Assembly: GCF_013407765.1 (NCBI RefSeq)
Contig: NZ_JACBZD010000002.1
Coordinates: forward strand, 258,001-322,000
Source of the DNA: Allostreptomyces psammosilenae
GTDB taxonomy: Bacteria > Actinomycetota > Actinomycetes > Streptomycetales > Streptomycetaceae
Reading direction: 5' to 3'
DNA: 64,000 bases
The notes under the pieces are model-generated. The model searched no databases. It was not told the origin of the DNA and worked only from the letters and a program-made list of their open reading frames with translations. The translations under genes and the position numbers were made by a program. This document shows, one piece after another, positions 56,423 through 64,000 of this stretch (position 1 is the stretch's first letter; every line of letters starts with the position of its first letter).

Positions 56423-57379
56423 ATGAGCGAGCGCGACGTGTCGGCGACGGCCCCCCGGACCGCGGCCCCGGCGGGTGGCGCGGGCGGATCAGCGGGCGGT
56501 ACCGGCGCCGGCTACGTGCTGACGCTGTCCTGCCCGGACCGCAAGGGCATCGTGCACGCGGTGTCCAGCTACCTGTTCATCACCGGGTGCAACATCGTGG
56601 ACAGCCAGCAGTTCGGCGACCGGGACACCGGTCTGTTCTTCATGCGGGTGCACTTCACCGCGGACGACGCGGTGGCGGCCGACGGCCCCGCCGAGGCGCC
56701 CACCCTGGAGCGGCTGCGGGCCAGTTTCGCCGCGGTGGGCCAGTCGTTCCACATGGACTGGCGGATCTCGCCGGCCGACGAGCGCACCCGCGTGCTGATC
56801 ATGGTCAGCAAGTTCGGCCACTGCCTCAACGACCTGCTGTTCCGGGCGTCCAGCGGGGCGCTGCCGGTGGACATCGTGGCCGTGGTCTCGAACCACGAGG
56901 ACTTCCGCGGGCTGGCCGAGTCGCACGGCGTGCCGTTCCACCACGTCCCGGTGACCCGGGACACCAAGCAGGAGGCCGAGGCGCGCCTGCTGGAGATCGT
57001 CGAGCGGGAGGGCGTGCAGCTGGTGGTGCTCGCCCGCTACATGCAGGTCCTCTCCGACGACCTGTGCAAGGCCCTGGAGGGCCGTGCCATCAACATCCAC
57101 CACTCCTTCCTGCCGAGCTTCAAGGGCGCCAAGCCGTACCACCAGGCGCACGCCCGGGGCGTGAAGGTGGTCGGCGCGACCGCGCACTACGTGACGGCGG
57201 AGCTGGACGAGGGGCCGATCATCGAGCAGGAGGTCGTCCGGGTCGGCCACGAGCTCTCCCCGGAGCAGCTGGTGGCGGTCGGCCGGGACGTGGAGTGCCA
57301 GGCGCTGGCGCGTGCCGTGAAGTGGCACAGCGAGCACCGGGTGCTGCTCAACGGCAGCCGCACCGTGGTCTTCGCCTGA
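56423..57379 (+). CDS. purU: Formyltetrahydrofolate deformylase
   Basis: 318 residues from ATG 56423 with AGGAGGAG upstream. N-terminal ACT domain (about 30-115): YVLTLSCPDRKGIVHAVSSY, NIVDSQQFGD. Formyltransferase-like catalytic domain (about 120-310): VLIMVSKFGHCLNDLLFR, VLARYMQVLSDDLC, and active-site INIHHSFLPSFKGAKPYHQA with the essential Asn and His, plus Asp in AELDEGPII. It releases formate from 10-formyl-THF, balancing one-carbon units for purine and methionine pathways. Full length and intact. Confidence 0.97.
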   Translation: MSERDVSATAPRTAAPAGGAGGSAGGTGAGYVLTLSCPDRKGIVHAVSSYLFITGCNIVDSQQFGDRDTGLFFMRVHFTADDAVAADGPAEAPTLERLRASFAAVGQSFHMDWRISPADERTRVLIMVSKFGHCLNDLLFRASSGALPVDIVAVVSNHEDFRGLAESHGVPFHHVPVTRDTKQEAEARLLEIVEREGVQLVVLARYMQVLSDDLCKALEGRAINIHHSFLPSFKGAKPYHQAHARGVKVVGATAHYVTAELDEGPIIEQEVVRVGHELSPEQLVAVGRDVECQALARAVKWHSEHRVLLNGSRTVVFA

Positions 57380-57387
57380 CCCGTCGG

Positions 57388-57452
57388 CCATTCGGCCCAT
57401 TAGGCCATTAGGCCATTAGGCCATTAGGCCATTAGGCCATTAGGCCATTCGG
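57388..57452 (+). repeat. 8-bp tandem repeat after purU
   Basis: CCATTAGG is repeated six times exactly (57397-57444), flanked by CCATTCGG variants on each side. It sits between convergent purU and the anti-sigma gene. A simple-sequence repeat likely to vary in copy number. Confidence 0.92.
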
Positions 57453-57499
57453 TCACCGGGGCGGGGCGGGCCGGCCGTCTGCCGGTTCGGCCGCCGGCC

Positions 57500-59065
57500 T
57501 CACAGCAGGTCGACGCGGGCGGCGGCGCGGAGCAGGTCGTGGGCCGCGTCGCGGTCCCCGTCGACCGCGATCAGCGCCGCCGCCTCCTGGGGCGTGCGGC
57601 GGCCGGCGAGCAGCAGGCAGAACTCCTGGACGTCCATGGTGAGCGAGGCCGCCTCCACGCCGGTGACCAGCTCCACGGTCCCGGTCGCCCGCGGGCGGCC
57701 GGCCGGCGGGCGGGGGTCGCCGAGGGCCGTGGCCGCCGGGCCCGCGGTCGCGGCGCCGGTCACCGTGTCGGCGGGGGCGACGGGGCGCAGGCGTATCAGG
57801 TCCGCGGGATCGGCGGCGTCGGCGCGGTCGTCCGGGCCGGCGGCCCTGGGCGGGCCGGCGTGCGGGCCCGGATCCGCCGGGCCGCCGGAGAGCGGGCCGT
57901 CGTCCCGGTCGTCCGGGCCGGCGAGCGCGGCGGTCCCGCCGGGTGCCCCGGGGATGCGGCGCCGCAGCCCGGCGCCGGTCAGGTGCACCGTGGTGTAGTG
58001 GCCGGGGCGGGGGGTGGCCCGCCCGTCCTTGATCAGGTGTTCCAGCGCCCCGGGCAGCAGCCGCAGCCCCAGTTCGGCGAGCTGCCGCAGGTGGGCCGGC
58101 TCCGGCGCCGGGTAGGGGTAGCTGACCGCGGCGGCGATGTCGGTGCCGTGGATCCAGCAGGCGAACGCCCTGGCGACCAGGGCGTCGCGCAGCGGCACGC
58201 TGTGCGTCCCGTACTCCACCTCCACGGCGCCCACGTGGTGGCCGGCCAGCCCGACGGCCTGGAGCACCGCACGGGTCTGTTCCCGCCAGGCGTCGCGCAC
58301 GGTGTCGTCGGAGCGGTCGGCCTCGGCGGCGATCAGCAGCTCGGTGCGCTGCCGCGGGTCGGTGCGGGCGCCGCCGACCGGATCGGTCGGGGAGGCGGGG
58401 CCGGCGGGCCCGGCGGGGCCTGCCCGGCCGGTGCCGTCGGTGCCGTCGGGGTCGGCCGGGGCGGGGGCGTCGGGCGCGGTGGGGTCGGCCGGGGCGGGGG
58501 CGTCGGGCACGGTGGGGCCGGCCGACGCGGGGGCGCCCGCCGTCGCGCGGCGGGACGGGAACAGGGAGACGTTGCCGAACCGGCTGCCGCTGGCGTCCAG
58601 CGGGTCGGGCAGTCCGAGCGCCCGGGCCACCAGCCCGTCGCCGGCGCTGAGGTGGCACAGCACGTCGGCGATGGACCACTGCACCTCGCCGGCCGCGCCG
58701 CTGGGCCAGGGGGTGCGCACCCGGCGCAGCCAGTCGTGGCCGGGCAGGTCGCGCAGCAGGGCGTCCAACCGGGCGGCCTCGGCGCCGTAGCCGGCCGCCC
58801 AGGAGGGGAGCCGGTGGCGGGCGGGGCGCCGGGCCAGGCAGCGCTCCAGGACGCTGCCGCGCAGCTCCGGCGACGGCTCCAGGGTGTCCTCGACGGTCAG
58901 CCAGCCGGCGGCGTCGCGCAGTCGCAGGGCCTCCTGGCGGCAGGGCACGCAGCCGGTGAGGTGGCTCTCCACCGCCAGGGTCTCCTCCGGGGCGCAGGCG
59001 TCCACCGCCCAGGCACCGAGGAGGGTGCGGTAGTACTCGTGGTCCCGGTCGGGAAGGCCGCTCAC
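57500..59065 (-). CDS. Zinc-finger anti-sigma-like protein fused to MDMPI domain
   Basis: 521 residues from ATG 59065. The N-terminal zf-HC2-type metal site is H35-x3-C39-x2-C42 in ESHLTGCVPCRQEA, typical of ZAS anti-sigma factors. A maleylpyruvate isomerase-type metal-binding domain follows (WSIADVLCHLSAGDGLVARA, HDWLRRVRTPW, ACWIHGTDIAAAVSYPY), interrupted by a Pro/Ala/Asp-rich insert at about 180-230, then a second disordered stretch and a SCP2-like end (VQEFCLLLAGRRTPQEAA). Its start overlaps the ECF sigma gene stop by 4 bases. Probably a thiol- or metal-responsive anti-sigma factor; no membrane helix. Confidence 0.88.
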   Translation of the reverse strand: MSGLPDRDHEYYRTLLGAWAVDACAPEETLAVESHLTGCVPCRQEALRLRDAAGWLTVEDTLEPSPELRGSVLERCLARRPARHRLPSWAAGYGAEAARLDALLRDLPGHDWLRRVRTPWPSGAAGEVQWSIADVLCHLSAGDGLVARALGLPDPLDASGSRFGNVSLFPSRRATAGAPASAGPTVPDAPAPADPTAPDAPAPADPDGTDGTGRAGPAGPAGPASPTDPVGGARTDPRQRTELLIAAEADRSDDTVRDAWREQTRAVLQAVGLAGHHVGAVEVEYGTHSVPLRDALVARAFACWIHGTDIAAAVSYPYPAPEPAHLRQLAELGLRLLPGALEHLIKDGRATPRPGHYTTVHLTGAGLRRRIPGAPGGTAALAGPDDRDDGPLSGGPADPGPHAGPPRAAGPDDRADAADPADLIRLRPVAPADTVTGAATAGPAATALGDPRPPAGRPRATGTVELVTGVEAASLTMDVQEFCLLLAGRRTPQEAAALIAVDGDRDAAHDLLRAAARVDLL

Positions 59066-59721
59066 CGCAGCGGCCCCGCGGGGCCGGGATCGCCGGGCGT
59101 TCGCCGGGGCGGCGCCACCCCGGGGTGCGCCCCCTGCCGCGGCGGGCGCGGCGACGGCGCGGTGGCCAGGGAGGAGGCCAGCAGCTGGAGTCCGAGCCGG
59201 AGCCGGTGGCGGGCGTCATCCGGCCGGATGCCCAGCTCCTTGGCCGCCTGCGTGTAGGTGCGGCCGTCGTAGTACGTCATCTCGATGGTTTCCCGGACCG
59301 GTCGCGGCAACTGGCTCACGATCTGCTTGACCCGCTCGGCGGTCACCGCCGCCTGCATGGCCTCCTCCACGCTGGACGGCTCCGTGGCGAGGTCGGGGGC
59401 GGGCTCCGGATCGCGGCGCGAGGTGAGCCGGCGCTTGCGCTCCACGGCGTGCCGGTGGGTCAGGCTGTGGATCCAGGAGCGCATGGTGCCGACGTCGGGG
59501 TCGAAGGCGTCCGGGTTCTCCCACACGTGGGCGAACACCTCACGGGTCAGCGACTCGGCCTCGTCGTGGTCGCCGAGCACCCGGTCGGCCAGCGTCAGCA
59601 CCAGGGGCGCGAACTGGTCGTACAGCTCGCCCAGCGCGGACTCCTCGCCGCGCAGCAGGCGCTGCTGGATCTGCCGGTCCCATCGGACGGGGCCGGTCCG
59701 CGGGCTGACCATCGGCGTCAC
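59062..59721 (-). CDS. ECF-type RNA polymerase sigma factor (SigK/RpoE-like)
   Basis: 219 residues. Region 2: EESALGELYDQFAPLVLTLA, DRVLGDHDEAESLTREVFAH, TMRSWIHSLTHRHAVERKRR. Region 4: LPRPVRETIEMTYYDGRTYT, QAAKELGIRPDDARHRLRLG. A Pro/Arg-rich C-terminal tail follows. It overlaps by 4 bases (ATGA) with the zinc-finger protein gene, the standard sigma/anti-sigma arrangement. The start could be at MVSPRTG, three codons on. Regulon unknown. Confidence 0.94.
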   Translation of the reverse strand: MTPMVSPRTGPVRWDRQIQQRLLRGEESALGELYDQFAPLVLTLADRVLGDHDEAESLTREVFAHVWENPDAFDPDVGTMRSWIHSLTHRHAVERKRRLTSRRDPEPAPDLATEPSSVEEAMQAAVTAERVKQIVSQLPRPVRETIEMTYYDGRTYTQAAKELGIRPDDARHRLRLGLQLLASSLATAPSPRPPRQGAHPGVAPPRRTPGDPGPAGPLR

Positions 59722-59847
59722 CTTCTCTCGCGGCGCGGACGGATGCTGGTCCCATCATGCCCGTCCGGTGACGTCGCATCAGGGTCTTCGGTCGACCGGG
59801 GCGTCCTGGAGCGGGCGTGCGGGGCCCCTTCCTAATACCGGAGAGCG

Positions 59848-59871
59848 ACAAACGGCGCACGCGCGGTTTGT
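59848..59871. promoter_or_regulatory. 24-bp near-perfect palindrome between sigma and STAS genes
   Basis: ACAAAC and GTTTGT flank a GCGC/GCGC core; two pairs are mismatched. It lies between divergent ECF sigma and STAS genes in the AT-richest part of the interval, and is followed by TGTTACATGTGTGTGA. Confidence 0.5.
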
Positions 59872-59989
59872 TACATGTGTGTGACGGGTTGCGGTGCTGC
59901 GACGGTGCGTGTTCGGGGCATAGGCTTCCTGGGGTGACCGGTGCGCGGACCGGGAAGGGCTCGGCCGTGCACGCAGGAGGAAGGGACCT

Positions 59990-60382
59990 TTGCGCGTGGC
60001 GATGACGGTGACTCTCGGTGAGCACAACGGCTGGTCCCTGCTCCGGGTGGCGGGAGAGCTCGACATGGTCTCCGCGCCGGGAGTGCGCAGGGCGGTGCAC
60101 GAACTGGTGGCCGAGGGACGCCGCAGCCTGGTGCTGGACCTGTCCGAGGTGGAGTTCTGCGACTCCACGGGCATCGGCATGCTGGTGGCCGCGCGCCGGC
60201 TGATGCGGTCCTGCGCCGGCCGGATGCGGCTGGTCCTCCCGGCCCGCGAGTCACACGTCAACCGGGTGCTGGCGGCGATGGGGGTGCGGCGCCTGTTCGA
60301 CATCCACCCGGATCCGGACACGGCCACCCTGGAGCGGCCCCAGGACGACCTGGGCGAGCGCCCGGTCCGCCGGAGCGCCTGA
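59990..60382 (+). CDS. STAS-domain anti-sigma factor antagonist
   Basis: 130 residues from a TTG at 59990, with AGGAGG 9 bases upstream (in-frame GTG at 59996 and ATG at 60002 are alternatives). STAS fold with GWSLLRVAGELDMVSAP and the phosphorylatable Ser59 in VEFCDSTGIGMLVAARRL. Such antagonists release sigma factors by binding RsbW-type kinases when unphosphorylated; the RsbW-like protein at 36919 is one possible partner in the window but has no direct link. Divergent from the ECF sigma gene. Confidence 0.93.
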   Translation: MRVAMTVTLGEHNGWSLLRVAGELDMVSAPGVRRAVHELVAEGRRSLVLDLSEVEFCDSTGIGMLVAARRLMRSCAGRMRLVLPARESHVNRVLAAMGVRRLFDIHPDPDTATLERPQDDLGERPVRRSA

Positions 60383-60557
60383 CCCGCGCGGCGCGGCACC
60401 GACCTTCGGCCCTGGTCCGTGCCGCGGCGCGCGTCGTCGGCCCGCCCCCCGTCCCCCGTGCCCCCGGCGTGCTCCACCGGCGGCCGGCGCGCGGACGGAC
60501 CCCGGACCCGGCACTCCCCCGAGAACCGGTCCGGCGCCCGCCCGCGACGGCGCCCGC

Positions 60558-60585
60558 ACCCTCCTGATGTTTGGGGCAGGAGGGT
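60558..60585. terminator. Hairpin between STAS and TetR genes
   Basis: A 9-bp stem, ACCCTCCTG/CAGGAGGGT, with a 10-base loop (60558-60566 with 60577-60585), between convergent genes. Confidence 0.65.
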
Positions 60586-60609
60586 CCGGGCGGATTGCCG
60601 TCGCCGTGA

Positions 60610-61257
60610 CTACTTCGGTGGCTTCTTGCCGGTGACACCGAGGTAGATCAGCAACGCCAGATTGGGCTTGAGGTCCTTCGGCTTCACACCGAGCGCCTCG
60701 AACCCCTTCTGCTGCCCGGAAACCGAGCTGAGCAGCGTGGTGAGAAGGCCGGCCATCGCATTGGGGTTGACCTCCGCGCCGACCCGGCCCTTGGCCTGGA
60801 GTTCCTTGATGCCCTCCTGGAGGGACTGGCTGATCGAGTTGAGGATCTTCAGTCGGATCTTGTTGAACCGCTTGTCTCCTTCCGCGGTGCCCAAATCGAG
60901 CACCCGCAGAATGGACTCGTGCTCCTTGGCGAAGCCGAGGAAGCCGTCCACGAGTTCTTCTGCCGTGGTCCAGCCGCTCTTGCCGGCCCACGAGCGATCG
61001 GCGACCAGCTCCTTGAGCCGGGCCGCATCCTTGGCGACACCTTCCGCGATCTCGAGGACGGCCCCCTCGATGTCGGGAAAGTACTGGTAGAACGTGGCGG
61101 GGGAGGTTCCGGCCATCCTGGCGACGTCGATGACCTTGACGTCCCGGTACGGCGACGTGCTGAGCATCTCGCTGAGGCAGTCAAGCAGCTTCTGCCGCGT
61201 TTCCTGCCCACGTCGCCCGGCGACGCGCCCGTCGACGGTGCGAACTTGTCCTGTCAT
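60610..61257 (-). CDS. TetR-family regulator
   Basis: 215 residues from ATG 61257. The helix-turn-helix spans about 20-70 (TRQKLLDCLSEMLSTSPYRD, ARMAGTSPATFYQYFPDIEG), with a conserved C-terminal domain ending LALLIYLGVTGKKPPK. Codon choice and composition are slightly less GC-rich than neighbours. No ribosome site is evident, so translation may be leaderless. The adjacent thiolase gene suggests a lipid or CoA-ester role, which is inference. Confidence 0.9.
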   Translation of the reverse strand: MTGQVRTVDGRVAGRRGQETRQKLLDCLSEMLSTSPYRDVKVIDVARMAGTSPATFYQYFPDIEGAVLEIAEGVAKDAARLKELVADRSWAGKSGWTTAEELVDGFLGFAKEHESILRVLDLGTAEGDKRFNKIRLKILNSISQSLQEGIKELQAKGRVGAEVNPNAMAGLLTTLLSSVSGQQKGFEALGVKPKDLKPNLALLIYLGVTGKKPPK

Positions 61258-61745
61258 GTCGTCAGTTTACGTTGAGTTCGCCGACGCGCGATTCCGGGCG
61301 CGCGCAGTGGAGTGAACCGTTCACCTGAGCTGGTCAACAACGGCCCCCACGGGAGCCCGCGACGAGCTGCGTCAATGGCGCTGCGCAGTTGCCCGGGAAC
61401 TCCGTGATACCCCTTGTCGGCAAGGATTTACGCGACGTTCGGCGCCACGCACCGCAGAGGGTGAGACGTAGTGAACGTGCCGTGCACGGGGAATTACTCG
61501 ATTGCTGGTCCGAAGGTGCACAGCGTTGCTCCGGACGGGTCCGGCGACGCCTGACGCGCACCGCCGGACCGGAACCCGCCACGCTCCGCCGGAAGCCGCC
61601 GAGATCCGATAACGTTTTCGATACCGAATCCCGGAGTCGGGCGTGTCACCGCCTCCGCGACCGCCGCCGGGGCGCCACGCGTCCCGCTCCGCGGCGCCCC
61701 GGTCGCCGTGCGCGACCACTCCGGGGCGCGACGGCGGTCGGTTGC
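61258..61745. promoter_or_regulatory. Gene-free region between TetR and thiolase genes
   Basis: 488 bases without a convincing gene. A relatively AT-rich stretch near 61610-61630 (GATAACGTTTTCGATACCG) and one near 61485-61500 could hold regulatory sites; reading frames here lack ribosome sites and have poor composition. Confidence 0.4.
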
Positions 61746-62978
61746 TCAGCCCAGCCGCTCGATGATCGTCACGTTGGCCTGGCCGCCGCCCTCGCACATG
61801 GTCTGCAGGCCCCACCGCCCGCCGGTGCGCTCCAGGTGGTGCAGGAGAGTGGTCATCAGCCGGGCGCCGGTCGCGCCCAGCGGGTGCCCGAGCGCGATGG
61901 CCCCGCCGAGCGGGTTCACCCGCTCCGGATCGGCCCCGGTCTCCCGCAGCCAGGCCAGCACCACCGGGGCGAACGCCTCGTTGATCTCGATCGCGTCCAT
62001 CTCGCCGATCGTCATGCCGCACCGCTCGAGCGCGTGCGCGGTCGCCGGGATCGGCGCCGTCAGCATCATGATCGGATCGTCGCCGCGCACCGACATGTGG
62101 TGCACCCGCGCCCGCGGCGTCAGGCCGTACCGCCGCAGCGCCCGCTCGTTCACCACCAGCAGGGCCGCGGCGCCGTCCGAGATCTGCGAGGAGACCGCCG
62201 CGGTCAGCCGGCCGCCCGGGCGCAGCGTGCGCAGCTGCGCCATCTTCTCCAGGGAGGTGTCCCGGCGCGGGCCCTCGTCCGCGCTCACCCCGGCCACCGG
62301 GACGATCTCCTGGTCGAACAGGCCGGCGTCGATCGCAGCCACCGCCCGGCGGTGGCTGCGCAGCGCGAACTCCTCCATCTCGGCGCGGGAGATGTCCCAG
62401 CGCTCGGCGATCAGCTCCGCCCCGTGGAACTGCGTCACCGGCTGGTCCCCGTACCGGGCCACCCAGCCGGCGGATCCCGAGTACGGGTCGGCCGGCGGCC
62501 GCACCTCGGTGCCGCCCGGGCCGGGCAGCGGCGCCGGCGCCACGCCGAGCGCGGTGCCCAGCGGGATCTGGGACATGTTCTGCACGCCGCCGGCCACCAC
62601 CACGTCCGCCGTGCCGCTCATCACCGCCTGCGCGGCGAAGTGCAGCGCCTGCTGCGCCGAACCGCACTGGCGGTCCACCGTCACGCCCGGCACGTGCTCC
62701 GGCAGGCCGGCCGCCAGCCAGCAGGTGCGGGCGACGTTGGCGGCCTGCGGCCCCACCTGGTCCAGACAGCCGAAGACCACGTCGTCGACCACGGCGGGGT
62801 CGATCCCGGAGCGTTCCAGCAGGGCCGTGATCGCCGCCGCGCCGAGGTCCGCCGGGTGCACGCCGGCCAGGCCGCCGCCCCGCCGGCCCACCGGCGTGCG
62901 CACCGCCTCCACCAGGTAGGCCGCTCCCGGCCCGCCGGCACCACCGAGCCCGCCGTCCGTTCCCGTCACGCCTGTCAT
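61746..62978 (-). CDS. Acetyl-CoA C-acyltransferase (thiolase)
   Basis: 410 residues. Nucleophile Cys105 in TVDRQCGSAQQALHF, NEAFAPVVLAWL, catalytic His365 in GGAIALGHPLGATGARL and Cys395 in MCEGGGQAN: the complete thiolase set. The Gly-rich N-terminus of about 18 residues is extra. It carries out thiolytic cleavage or condensation of 3-ketoacyl-CoA, most likely in fatty-acid or steroid-like degradation. No other beta-oxidation gene is next to it. An inverted repeat, TTACCAGCGAGTAA, lies 32 bases upstream. Confidence 0.96.
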   Translation of the reverse strand: MTGVTGTDGGLGGAGGPGAAYLVEAVRTPVGRRGGGLAGVHPADLGAAAITALLERSGIDPAVVDDVVFGCLDQVGPQAANVARTCWLAAGLPEHVPGVTVDRQCGSAQQALHFAAQAVMSGTADVVVAGGVQNMSQIPLGTALGVAPAPLPGPGGTEVRPPADPYSGSAGWVARYGDQPVTQFHGAELIAERWDISRAEMEEFALRSHRRAVAAIDAGLFDQEIVPVAGVSADEGPRRDTSLEKMAQLRTLRPGGRLTAAVSSQISDGAAALLVVNERALRRYGLTPRARVHHMSVRGDDPIMMLTAPIPATAHALERCGMTIGEMDAIEINEAFAPVVLAWLRETGADPERVNPLGGAIALGHPLGATGARLMTTLLHHLERTGGRWGLQTMCEGGGQANVTIIERLG

Positions 62979-63009
62979 GGCTGCACGCCCCTTCCGTCCT
63001 CACCCGTGA

Positions 63010-63023
63010 TTACCAGCGAGTAA
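63010..63023. promoter_or_regulatory. Possible operator upstream of the thiolase gene
   Basis: TTACCAGCGAGTAA, with inverted TTAC/GTAA ends, 32 bases before the thiolase ATG. Candidate TetR-type site. Confidence 0.45.
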
Positions 63024-63301
63024 CCAGTGATGGGACCAGTGTGCCCACCTGCGGCGGCCTCAGGCCAGTACCGGGCACCACCGGCGACCGGCCGCCGACC
63101 GGCCGCCGACCGCCGCCCCACCGCCCCTCGACCGATGCGGGACGTCAGGCGCACACTGGTGCGAATCGGCCAATCAAGGAACGGCGCGCATACCCGTCGT
63201 GCCCGCGCGGGTACGCATCGGACCCTGCCGGGTGTGGTGCGCCGGCGCGGGAGTGCGACGTGACACGCCCTCCCCGCCCGCCCACGGGAAGGAGAGGTGC
63301 C

Positions 63302-63391
63302 ATGGCCGCGCGTGCGGACGGGCGAGCGCACCCCACGCGCGCCGCGCGCCGGGCGGCCGGGCACCACCTCGCTGAGGAGGAGTACCGCTGA
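63302..63391 (+). CDS. Possible 29-residue basic peptide
   Basis: ATG preceded by GGAAGGAGAGG at ideal distance; encodes MAARADGRAHPTRAARRAAG then HHLAEEEYR. The excellent ribosome site is the main argument; the Arg/Ala-rich composition is what random GC-rich DNA would also give. It may be a leader for the ligase gene that starts 100 bases later. Confidence 0.35.
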   Translation: MAARADGRAHPTRAARRAAGHHLAEEEYR

Positions 63392-63492
63392 GCGGGCACA
63401 CCGAGAGGTCGGCGGTACACAGCACCGGTGGTCATTCAGGGCTGACAACGCGGTCAGTGCCTGCACGGGACGATGCAGGGCGGGTGGTCGGC

Positions 63493-64000
63493 GTGCAACT
63501 GGAGTCGTGGAGCGCTGCCCCGGGCGCGCTCACCATGGGGGTCGAGGAGGAGTACCTCCTCCTGGAGGCGGACAGCGGGCGGATAGCTCCCTTCGGCCAC
63601 GAGGTGGCCGACGACGCCGCGGCCCTGCTCGGGCCCCGGGCCCAGACGGAGTACCAGTCCTACCAGGTGGAGGGCGCCACCGAGGTCTGCGGTTCGTCAG
63701 CCGAACTGCGCGCCTCGATCACCGCCATGCGCCGCGCCCTCGCCGCCGCCGCCGAACGGGCCGGCGCCCGCCTGATGGCCGTCGCCGTCCCCCTCGCCGA
63801 CCCCGCCCCGCCGCACCGGCCCACCCCCAACCCCCGGTACCGCCTGCTGCACGACACCTACCGGGAACTGCTGGAGGAGCAGACCCAGTGCGGATGCCAC
63901 GTGCACATCGGGCTGGACGACCCGGCCGCCGCCGTCCGGGTCAGCAACCACCTGCGGCTGTGGCTGCCCTCGCTGCTCGCGCTCACCGCGAACTCCCCGA
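63493..64000 (+). CDS. GCS2-type carboxylate-amine ligase (YbdK/EgtA-like), partial
   Basis: 169 codons are visible from a GTG at 63493, and the gene runs off the right edge; ATG 63535 is an alternative start without a ribosome site. TMGVEEEYLLLEADSGRIAP is the opening signature of the glutamate-cysteine ligase family 2, followed by YQSYQVEGATEVCGSSAELR and QCGCHVHIGLDDPAAAVRVS. These proteins ligate glutamate to cysteine or another amine with ATP; in actinobacteria EgtA does this for ergothioneine. No egtB-E genes are in view, so the role remains open. Confidence 0.85.
   Translation, partial: MQLESWSAAPGALTMGVEEEYLLLEADSGRIAPFGHEVADDAAALLGPRAQTEYQSYQVEGATEVCGSSAELRASITAMRRALAAAAERAGARLMAVAVPLADPAPPHRPTPNPRYRLLHDTYRELLEEQTQCGCHVHIGLDDPAAAVRVSNHLRLWLPSLLALTANSP

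Noticed and set aside
57388-57452. Octamer repeats as a CRISPR or att site
   Set aside because: No spacers, no integrase, no flanking tRNA.
61334-61582. Minus-strand ORF in the TetR-thiolase gap
   Set aside because: No ribosome site and composition of random GC-rich sequence.
63027-63263. Plus-strand ORF before the GCS2 gene
   Set aside because: Pro/Arg/Ala-rich translation from a repeat-like GCCGACCGGCC stretch, no ribosome site.

Overview
The window is GC-rich actinobacterial chromosome, almost certainly Streptomyces or a close relative. A chaplin gene, a NsdA-like regulator, a HATPase / XRE-DUF5753 / DUF397 group, GTG and TTG starts, and rare TTA codons in otherwise extreme-GC genes all point that way. 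No phage, IS element, rRNA, tRNA or CRISPR array was recognised. From memory, the order serC, citrate synthase 2, pdxH, SIS protein, DtxR-family repressor, purU, ECF sigma and STAS protein resembles the core region around dmdR1 of S. coelicolor; this was not checked.

Layout. 1-8 kb: tail of a purine permease, a chaplin, a three-gene monosaccharide ABC importer (mmsB-mmsA-chvE) facing a LacI regulator across paired operators, and a secreted GH43-ricin arabinan/xylan hydrolase. 8-27 kb: regulator/target pairs in which a TetR or MarR repressor sits beside or diverges from its likely target: P450/TetR, MarR-MFS exporter, TetR/membrane protein, SDR/TetR, FAD monooxygenase/TetR, and an ECF41 sigma factor with its NAD(P)-binding COE partner. 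Most of the intervals carry visible operator palindromes. Lipoamide dehydrogenase, an RNA ligase-like phosphodiesterase and secreted or lipoprotein genes are interspersed. 27-37 kb: serC, a fused FAD/4Fe-4S D-lactate dehydrogenase-like protein, citrate synthase 2, pdxH, VapBC and the HATPase/XRE/DUF397 developmental-type regulators. 37-51 kb: an acyltransferase and alpha/beta hydrolase pair, cupin, NarL-type two-component system, nucleotidyltransferase, SIS protein, iron-dependent repressor, ABC-2 exporter and a small Prim-Pol protein. 51-64 kb: NsdA-like TPR regulator, a proline-rich membrane protein with repeated TQLLGRV motifs, purU, an ECF sigma factor with a zinc-finger/MDMPI anti-sigma candidate, a STAS antagonist, a TetR regulator, a thiolase and the start of a GCS2-type ligase.

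The most unusual signal is a dispersed intergenic element present four times at three loci (near 10.9, 40.9-41.1 and 50.4 kb). Each copy has TTATCCACAGG, a short G-rich block, and then, 61-62 bp after the first T, a second run of five or more Gs followed by a C-run. Other strong observations are three near-identical LacI-type operators, one of them inside mmsA; a TetR regulator that seems fused to a thioredoxin-fold-like domain; TTA codons in a P450 and a cell-surface beta-propeller gene; and a 24-bp perfect palindrome between the iron repressor and an ABC exporter.
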